Part shown: positions 58,262-64,000 of the stretch, in pieces
Numbering within the stretch: position 1 is the first letter of the stretch
Layout: each line of letters begins with the position of its first letter
Assembly (NCBI GenBank): GCA_902492065.1
Contig: CABUKE010000002.1
Coordinates: 124,001 to 188,000, forward strand
Reading direction: 5' to 3'
From: an uncultured Eubacteriales bacterium
Lineage (GTDB): Bacteria > Bacillota > Clostridia > UBA1381 > UMGS1253
DNA length: 64,000 nucleotides
Made by a program: the position numbers and the translations under genes
The notes under the pieces: generated by a model
The model's database searches: none
The model's input: only the letters and a program-made list of their open reading frames with translations
What the model was told of the DNA's origin: nothing

Positions 58262-58861
58262 TTAATACTCATCTTCACTGGTACGCAATAGGTTGATGAT
58301 ATCCCATACTGTAATTTTCCCCTCATCCTCCTTTATAGAAAACGGCACCAGCAAATCCTCCTCCGTCAGTTCCAGCTCTGTATGGATCATCTCAAGATTT
58401 TCCTCAAGCTGGCGCTTTGAGAGCTTGTCCGTTTTTGTCGCAATGACAACGACGCTTTCCTGATAGGAACGAATCCAATCCAGCATTTGTCTGTCGTCCG
58501 CCGACGGCTTATGTCGGCTGTCAACCAGCAAAAACACCTGATAAATCTGCTCGCGCGCGGTCAAATACGTGTCAATCATCTTTCCCCATTGCTTAATCTC
58601 CGCCTTCGAGCGGCTCGCATAGCCGTATCCAGGCAAATCGACCAGAAAAATTGTATCGTCAATGTTGTAGAAATTGATTGTAGCCGTCTTGCCCGGTGTA
58701 CCGCTTACCCGCGCAAGCGATTTGCGGTTGAGCAATTTGTTAATCAACGAGGACTTCCCCACATTGGAACGCCCTGCAAACGCAAACTCCGGGATTCCCG
58801 ACTTTGGATACTGTGCCGGGCTTACCGCAGAAATCTCAATAGAAGCATTATGAAGATTCAA
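58262..58861 (-). CDS. engB: Ribosome biogenesis GTP-binding protein (EngB/YsxC)
   Basis: This is a 199-residue GTPase. FAGRSNVGKSSLINKLL is G1, TPGKTATINFY is G2/switch I, VDLPGYGYA is G3, and ATKTDKLS is G4. It assists late 50S subunit assembly. It starts 26 bases after lon, the common Firmicute order clpX-lon-engB. Confidence 0.97.
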   Translation of the reverse strand: MNLHNASIEISAVSPAQYPKSGIPEFAFAGRSNVGKSSLINKLLNRKSLARVSGTPGKTATINFYNIDDTIFLVDLPGYGYASRSKAEIKQWGKMIDTYLTAREQIYQVFLLVDSRHKPSADDRQMLDWIRSYQESVVVIATKTDKLSKRQLEENLEMIHTELELTEEDLLVPFSIKEDEGKITVWDIINLLRTSEDEY

Positions 58862-58887
58862 TGCCCCTTCCCCCTTATCGTTTTCAT

Positions 58888-61311
58888 TTATTGTTTCATC
58901 GGCTGCGGTTTTGCCCCTTCCGGATAACCAGCATATGGCACAATAGGCGTTTCCTTTGCCATTTGAAGCTTAAACCCGCGTTTTTTACTCTTTGAAAGCG
59001 CGATTGCCAATACTTCATCGAGCGTTTTTACCGGAACAAATTGAATTGCATGCTTCACCGTGTCGGACAGTTCGTCAAGATCCCGCCTGTTTTCGTCGGG
59101 GATAATCACCGTTTTGACACCCGCCCGATAGGCTGCGAGTGATTTTTCCTTCAGTCCGCCAATCGGTAGAACCCGACCGCGCAGCGTAATCTCCCCTGTC
59201 ATAGCAACGTCAGAACGCGCGCTGCGGCCGCTGAGTGCAGAAACGACGGCACATGCCATTGTGATACCGGCCGACGGTCCATCCTTCGGCACAGCGCCTT
59301 CTGGCACGTGAATATGAATATCCGTTTTTTTATAAAACTCCGGCTCAATCCCAAGCGTATCCGCCTTCGAGCGGATATAGCTGATTGCAGTACGCGCGGA
59401 TTCCTTCATCACATCGCCAAGCTGGCCTGTCAGTTCAATCCGTCCGGTGCCCGGCATAACATTAACCTCAACGGATAGCGTGTCGCCCCCTACGCTCGTC
59501 CACGCCAGACCACGCACTACGCCGATTTCATCTTCTTTTTCTATCTTATCATAGTGGAATTTTTGTTTTCCAAGATAGGTTTCCAAATTTGCCGGTGTAA
59601 CGATAATGCTACGCTTTTTATCAGATACAATCGCTTTGGCAGCCTTTCGGCAAATGCTTGCCAGCTCGCGTTCCATGCTTCGTACACCGGCCTCACGTGT
59701 ATAATGCTCAATGATTTCCAAGATGGTTTCATCCTCAATAAGAAGCTGGCTCGGCTTCAGCCCATGCCGCTTCATTTGCTTCGGAATCAGATGCTGCTTT
59801 GCAATATTGAGCTTTTCCTCGCTCGTGTAACCACTGATAGAAATGACCTCCATGCGGTCCAGCAAAGCCGCCGGAATCGTATCCAGCGTATTTGCTGTCG
59901 TCACAAACATTACGTGCGACAAATCAAACGGCACTTCGATATAATGGTCGCGGAAAGCGACATTCTGTTCTGCGTCGAGCACCTCCAACATTGCCGCCGC
60001 TGGGTCGCCACGAAAATCATTCCCCATTTTGTCGATTTCGTCGAGCAGCATTAGTGGATTATTACTTTTTGCGTTTTTCATTGCGTTCATAATGCGGCCC
60101 GGCATTGCACCGATATATGTTTTCCGGTGTCCGCGGATATCGGCCTCATCCCTTACACCGCCTAAAGAAATGCGGACATAGTTACGCCCAACTGCCTCCG
60201 CAATCGACTTTGCAATTGAGGTCTTCCCGACGCCGGGAGGCCCGACAAAGCAAAGAATTGGCGAAGTTATATTTTTGGCAAGTTTCCGAACAGCCAAAAA
60301 CTCCAAAACACGCTCCTTTACCTTATCCAACCCATAATGCTGTTCGTTCAAAATTCGCTCAGCCTTTTTCAAATCAAAGCGTTCCTTTGTCGTGTTATTC
60401 CACGGCAATTCCAATACCGTGTCAAGATAATTGCGAATCACCGCACCGTCTGGTGAACCGGACGAAAGCTTCACCAGCTTGTCCGCCTCTTTGATTAGTT
60501 TATCTTCGGTCTCTTTACTTAAATTCTTTTCTTTAATTCTCTTTTTATATTCCGCTATTTCCGCGCCTACGCCCTCTTTGTCCCCAAGTTCATCAGAGAT
60601 TGCCTTGAGCTGTTCGCGCAGATAGTATTCCCGCTGATTCTGGTCGATCTGGGATTTTACTTTTTCAGATATGCTTTGCTCTAACCGAATAACTTCTATT
60701 TCATTTTTTAATATCGCAATTAGCTTCGTTACACGGTCAAAAATTCCTTCGCTTTCCAAAATCGCCTGCTTGTCCGTGTATTTCAAATTGATATTAGAAA
60801 CAATCACATCGGTGATTTTTGTAACATCATCAATTGCCATAATGGACATCATAGATTCGGAATTGATTTTATTGTTATAGGAAAAATACTGCTCAAATGT
60901 TTCCCGAAGCTGGCGGAGCAGAGCGTCCTCAACAATCTTGTCCTCGTGTTCCGCATCGCTCATTTCGTCTACATAGCAAACAAAGTACGGTTCGTCGCAA
61001 ACAATTTCAGAAAGCTTTGCCCGGCAAATACCCTCCACCAAAATCCGGACAGAATCGCCAGGAAGTTTGACTACCTGTTTGATTTTCGCAATAGTACCAA
61101 CCGTGTATAAATCCTCTATAGTGGGATCATCTACTTCAATGTCGCGCTGCGCCACAAGAAAAATCGTCTGGTCGCCAGCCATTGCTGCCTCAAGCGACCG
61201 AATCGACTTTGGCCTGCCCACGTCGAAATGCGTAATCATATATGGAAATATTACAATCCCGCGCATGGCCATCATCGGTAATTGTTTTTCATAGTTTCTT
61301 TCAAACTCCAT
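58888..61311 (-). CDS. lon: ATP-dependent protease La (LonA)
   Basis: This is an 807-residue LonA. The N-terminal substrate domain (about 1-300) begins with LPMMAMRGIVIFPYM; AAA+ Walker A is GPPGVGKTSIAK and Walker B LLDEIDKM. The protease domain has the catalytic Ser in PKDGPSAGITM and the Lys in GGLKEKSLAAYR. It degrades misfolded and regulatory proteins. It has its own promoter, so it can be expressed apart from clpX. No CIRCE or CtsR-type heptad repeat was recognised upstream. Confidence 0.97.
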   Translation of the reverse strand: MEFERNYEKQLPMMAMRGIVIFPYMITHFDVGRPKSIRSLEAAMAGDQTIFLVAQRDIEVDDPTIEDLYTVGTIAKIKQVVKLPGDSVRILVEGICRAKLSEIVCDEPYFVCYVDEMSDAEHEDKIVEDALLRQLRETFEQYFSYNNKINSESMMSIMAIDDVTKITDVIVSNINLKYTDKQAILESEGIFDRVTKLIAILKNEIEVIRLEQSISEKVKSQIDQNQREYYLREQLKAISDELGDKEGVGAEIAEYKKRIKEKNLSKETEDKLIKEADKLVKLSSGSPDGAVIRNYLDTVLELPWNNTTKERFDLKKAERILNEQHYGLDKVKERVLEFLAVRKLAKNITSPILCFVGPPGVGKTSIAKSIAEAVGRNYVRISLGGVRDEADIRGHRKTYIGAMPGRIMNAMKNAKSNNPLMLLDEIDKMGNDFRGDPAAAMLEVLDAEQNVAFRDHYIEVPFDLSHVMFVTTANTLDTIPAALLDRMEVISISGYTSEEKLNIAKQHLIPKQMKRHGLKPSQLLIEDETILEIIEHYTREAGVRSMERELASICRKAAKAIVSDKKRSIIVTPANLETYLGKQKFHYDKIEKEDEIGVVRGLAWTSVGGDTLSVEVNVMPGTGRIELTGQLGDVMKESARTAISYIRSKADTLGIEPEFYKKTDIHIHVPEGAVPKDGPSAGITMACAVVSALSGRSARSDVAMTGEITLRGRVLPIGGLKEKSLAAYRAGVKTVIIPDENRRDLDELSDTVKHAIQFVPVKTLDEVLAIALSKSKKRGFKLQMAKETPIVPYAGYPEGAKPQPMKQ

Positions 61312-61360
61312 TGTGTTCTCCTTTTTGTATCATGCTTTCCTCTTTCGGTCAGATAGTTTT

Positions 61361-61389
61361 ATTATACGACATCCTTTATATCATTTCAA
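61361..61389 (-). promoter_or_regulatory. Promoter of lon
   Basis: On the - strand, TTGAAA (61389-61384), 17-base spacer and TATAAT (61366-61361). Confidence 0.85.
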
Positions 61390-61435
61390 GTTGTAGTATT
61401 GCCAAAAATCTCTCTGACTATGAGAAAAGCCAGTT

Positions 61436-61471
61436 GATAAAAAACAGCGCCCAACTTACGAGCGCTGTTTT
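61436..61471 (-). terminator. Terminator after clpX
   Basis: AAAACAGCGC and GCGCTGTTTT (61441-61450 with 61462-61471) form a perfect 10-bp stem; on the - strand it is followed by a T-run. Confidence 0.9.
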
Positions 61472-61483
61472 AATCGACTTGTG

Positions 61484-62782
61484 TTACCCGATATCACGGT
61501 CTATCATTTTATCCGACTCATATACACTGCGTCCCCGCTTGTTCTCATTGCGGATTATCTCAGGTGTTTTACCTTCCAAGACTGTATCCGCATGGACAAT
61601 GCATCGTTCAATTGTTTCGTCTGAAGGGATATCGAACATAATGTCCATCATTGTTTCCTCTACAATTGCCCGCAGGCCGCGTGCACCAGTATTCCGCTCA
61701 CTCGCCTTATCGGCAATCGCCTCAATCGCCTCACGGTCAAACTCCAAACGAACATCGTCCATATCCAATAACTTTTGATATTGCTTGATCAGCGCATTCT
61801 TTGGCTCGGTAAGGATACGTACCAATGCCTCACGGTCAAGATTATCGAGCGTCGCCACAATCGGCAACCGACCGATAAACTCCGGAATCAGTCCATATTT
61901 CAATAAATCCTGAGGGGTTATGTTCTTCAGCGTCTTTCCAAATTCAAGATTCTTTTTGCTCTCTACAACCGCGCCAAATCCCAAAGAATTTTTACCCGTA
62001 CGGTTATTGATAATCTTATCAATACCGTCAAAAGCGCCGCCGCATATAAACAAAATATTCGTCGTGTCGATTTGAATAAACTCCTGATGTGGATGCTTTC
62101 TGCCGCCCTGCGGCGGTACAGAGGCAACCGTTCCCTCCAAAATTTTCAAAAGCGCCTGCTGCACGCCCTCACCGCTGACATCGCGCGTTATGGACGGATT
62201 CTCCGACTTTTTAGAAATCTTATCAATTTCATCAATGTAGATAATACCGCGCTCCGCCATATCGATGTCGTAATCGGCCGCTTGAATCAACTTGAGCAGA
62301 ATATTTTCCACATCTTCACCGACATAACCCGCCTCCGTCAAAGAGGTTGCATCCGCAATGGCAAACGGTACATTCAAAATCCGTGCCAGCGTCTGCGCTA
62401 AAAACGTTTTACCGGAACCGGTCGGCCCAAGCAGCAAAATATTACTTTTTTGCAGTTCCACATCATCGATGTGGTTCTCATGCTCAATTCGTTTATAATG
62501 GTTATAGACCGCCACGGACATGACCTTTTTTGCCTCATCCTGCCCGATAACATACTGGTCTAAAATTTCTTTTATTTTCTTTGGCTTCGGCACATTTGCC
62601 AAATCCAAATCCATCGGTTCCATCTCGTATTCGCCATCCAGAACGCTCTGGCACAGCGCAATACACTCATTGCAGATATACACGCCCGGCCCTGCAACGA
62701 GCTTTTTCACCGCATCCTGTGACTTCCCGCAGAAAGAACACTTCAGCAGCTTTGTATTGTTAGTCGGTTTGTTACCGGACAT
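61484..62782 (-). CDS. clpX: ATP-dependent Clp protease ATP-binding subunit ClpX
   Basis: This is a 432-residue AAA+ unfoldase. The N-terminal zinc-binding domain has CSFCGKSQ and CNECIALC, Walker A is GPTGSGKTFLAQ and IIYIDEIDKI is Walker B. The IGF-type loop for ClpP docking is expected at GKNSLGFGA. It feeds ClpP encoded upstream. The chosen ATG at 62782 has GAGAGGTG upstream; a longer frame starts before that site. Confidence 0.97.
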   Translation of the reverse strand: MSGNKPTNNTKLLKCSFCGKSQDAVKKLVAGPGVYICNECIALCQSVLDGEYEMEPMDLDLANVPKPKKIKEILDQYVIGQDEAKKVMSVAVYNHYKRIEHENHIDDVELQKSNILLLGPTGSGKTFLAQTLARILNVPFAIADATSLTEAGYVGEDVENILLKLIQAADYDIDMAERGIIYIDEIDKISKKSENPSITRDVSGEGVQQALLKILEGTVASVPPQGGRKHPHQEFIQIDTTNILFICGGAFDGIDKIINNRTGKNSLGFGAVVESKKNLEFGKTLKNITPQDLLKYGLIPEFIGRLPIVATLDNLDREALVRILTEPKNALIKQYQKLLDMDDVRLEFDREAIEAIADKASERNTGARGLRAIVEETMMDIMFDIPSDETIERCIVHADTVLEGKTPEIIRNENKRGRSVYESDKMIDRDIG

Positions 62783-62805
62783 TGTGTCACCTCTCATTCA
62801 AGCAT

Positions 62806-63396
62806 TTATGCTCTGTGTGTAAACACGTCGTCAATCAGGCCATACGCCTTTGCTTCCTGTGCGCTCATAAAGTTATCCCGGTCTGTGTCGTGTTCGATTA
62901 CCTCAAGCGGTTTTCCGGTGTTTTCTGCCATGATACGGTTTAACTTATCACGCGTCTTGAGCACCCAGTCCGTATGGATTTTCATATCCGATGCCTGCCC
63001 CTGCGCGCCGCCCATCGGCTGATGAATCATGATTTCCGCGTTCGGGAGCGCAAACCGCTTGCTCTTTGCGCCGGAGCTAAGAAGAAACGCACCCATAGAC
63101 GCAGCCATACCAATGCAGATGGTCGAAACATCGCATTTGATATACTGCATGGTATCATAGATTGCCATGCCCGCTGTTACAGAACCGCCGGGGCTGTTGA
63201 TATAAAACTGGATATCCTTATCCGGGTCCTCACCCTCCAGGAACAGGAGCTGTGCAACAACCAGCGACGACGTTACATCGTTCACTTCTTCTCCCAATAT
63301 AATAATCCGGTCTTTCAGCAGGCGCGAATAAATATCATACGCACGCTCACCGCGGTTCGTCTGTTCGATGACGGTAGGCACTAAACTCATATTCAT
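62806..63396 (-). CDS. clpP: ATP-dependent Clp protease proteolytic subunit ClpP
   Basis: This is a 196-residue serine protease. GMAASMGAFLLSSG holds the catalytic Ser, MIHQPMGG the catalytic His, and the Asp follows in HTDRDNFM. It forms the barrel protease with ClpX. The start at 63396 gives MNMSLVPTVIEQT with AGGGAG 8 bases upstream. It lies 23 bases before clpX. Confidence 0.97.
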   Translation of the reverse strand: MNMSLVPTVIEQTNRGERAYDIYSRLLKDRIIILGEEVNDVTSSLVVAQLLFLEGEDPDKDIQFYINSPGGSVTAGMAIYDTMQYIKCDVSTICIGMAASMGAFLLSSGAKSKRFALPNAEIMIHQPMGGAQGQASDMKIHTDWVLKTRDKLNRIMAENTGKPLEVIEHDTDRDNFMSAQEAKAYGLIDDVFTHRA

Positions 63397-63432
63397 GCGA
63401 ATCACTCCCTGTCAATGGAATTGTGTATTTTC

Positions 63433-64000
63433 TTATTTTTCAGTTTCTTCAACGAAGTTTGCCTTGGCAATTAAAGCGTCAATCGTCTTGTTTGTAATAA
63501 TATCCTTCTTCAAATCCTCTTCGTTTACAAAGCTCTTCACTTTGTCCACGTCCATCTTGTACTGCTCTGCAAGCTTTTCATACTCCTTGGCAACGTCATC
63601 CTTAAGCGCCTTGATTTTTTCCTTTTTCGCCATTGCTTCAAGCGCAAGCATACCCTTAACCTGACGCTCTGCCTGCTCGCGGAACTGTCCGCGGAACGCC
63701 GCCATGTCAAGGCCGGCATACTCCAAGTATTTCTCAACCGTCATACCCTGATAAGACAGACGCATTTCAAAGTCGCGTACGAGGTCGTCAATCCGGTTTT
63801 CATACATGATATCCGGAATTTCAGCCTTCATCTTATCAACAACAAAGTCAATTACTTCATTTTCCAGTTCCTGCTTTTCCCGCTTCTCGGCATTCTCCTT
63901 CAGCTTTGCCAAAATATCTGCCTTAAATTCATCTAATGTATCAAATTCGCTGACATCTTTTGCAAATTCGTCGTCCAGCTCCGGCAATTCCTTCGCCTTA
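63433..64000 (-). CDS. tig: Trigger factor, C-terminal part
   Basis: About 189 C-terminal residues are visible, and the gene continues beyond the window. ELPELDDEFAKDVSEFDTL and the long helical arms (KREKQELENEVIDFVVDKMKAEIP in pieces) match the trigger factor C-terminal chaperone domain. The order tig-clpP-clpX-lon-engB is standard for Firmicutes. Confidence 0.95.
   Translation of the reverse strand, partial: KAKELPELDDEFAKDVSEFDTLDEFKADILAKLKENAEKREKQELENEVIDFVVDKMKAEIPDIMYENRIDDLVRDFEMRLSYQGMTVEKYLEYAGLDMAAFRGQFREQAERQVKGMLALEAMAKKEKIKALKDDVAKEYEKLAEQYKMDVDKVKSFVNEEDLKKDIITNKTIDALIAKANFVEETEK

Noticed and set aside
1..64000. tRNA genes, rRNA, CRISPR arrays, insertion sequences, phage or integrase genes
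   Set aside because: None was recognised on reading through the intergenic regions and open frames; the intergenic spaces are almost all short and explained by promoters and terminators.

Overview
The window is a chromosomal segment of a Gram-positive, Clostridia-type Firmicute. Evidence for this is the hrcA-grpE-dnaK-dnaJ cluster with a perfect CIRCE operator, the miaB-ricA-mutS-mutL order known from Bacillus, an IreB-family protein, a YtxC sporulation-family protein (suggesting a spore former or a close relative), single-chain PurL, strong Shine-Dalgarno sites and frequent TTG/GTG starts. By eye the G+C content is near one half. I saw no tRNA, rRNA, CRISPR array, insertion sequence or phage gene.

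Layout. 1-595: end of a 23S pseudouridine synthase and a small GNAT-like protein. 757-5820: a five-gene Na+-translocating decarboxylase operon holding two different carboxyltransferases (methylmalonyl-CoA type and oxaloacetate/pyruvate type) with one biotin carrier and one membrane pump. 5906-11049: dacF, lysA, dus, guaB as mostly separate units. 11100-16522: uvrB and uvrA around a small MNT-fold-like protein, with a LexA-type operator in front. 16668-29274: an eight-gene run, purL, cobalamin adenosyltransferase, DUF624, miaB, ricA-like, mutS, mutL, miaA. 29458-33618: leuA, citramalate synthase, thioesterase, GNAT. 33671-38611: heat-shock genes. 38784-43555: a small sugar-processing locus (TIM-barrel isomerase, GH31, Gfo/Idh/MocA oxidoreductase, aldose epimerase). 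43578-50161: fhs, tsaE, tsaB, rpiB, nusB, xseA, xseB, ispA, DUF212. 50184-54460: a GH38-like DUF5054 protein, ireB, a 379-base gap with several inverted repeats, a DUF6873 protein and ytxC. All genes to 54460 lie on the + strand. From 54549 all lie on the - strand: aspS, hisS, GNAT, engB, lon, clpX, clpP and the end of tig. A bidirectional terminator sits at the junction.

How it fits together. The decarboxylase operon, with the cobalamin adenosyltransferase further on, points to energy conservation by Na+ extrusion during a succinate/propionate-type or oxaloacetate/pyruvate fermentation. The DNA repair genes (uvrAB, mutSL, xseAB), the ms2i6A tRNA pair (miaA, miaB), the t6A genes (tsaE, tsaB) and the protein quality-control genes are housekeeping. 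The most unusual parts are the two-carboxyltransferase operon, the degenerate MNT protein between uvrB and uvrA, the transporter-less sugar locus, the GH38-like protein, and the structured gap at 52463-52841. Several promoters share an extended -10 element, and three of them carry the identical 12-mer TGTGCTATAATA.
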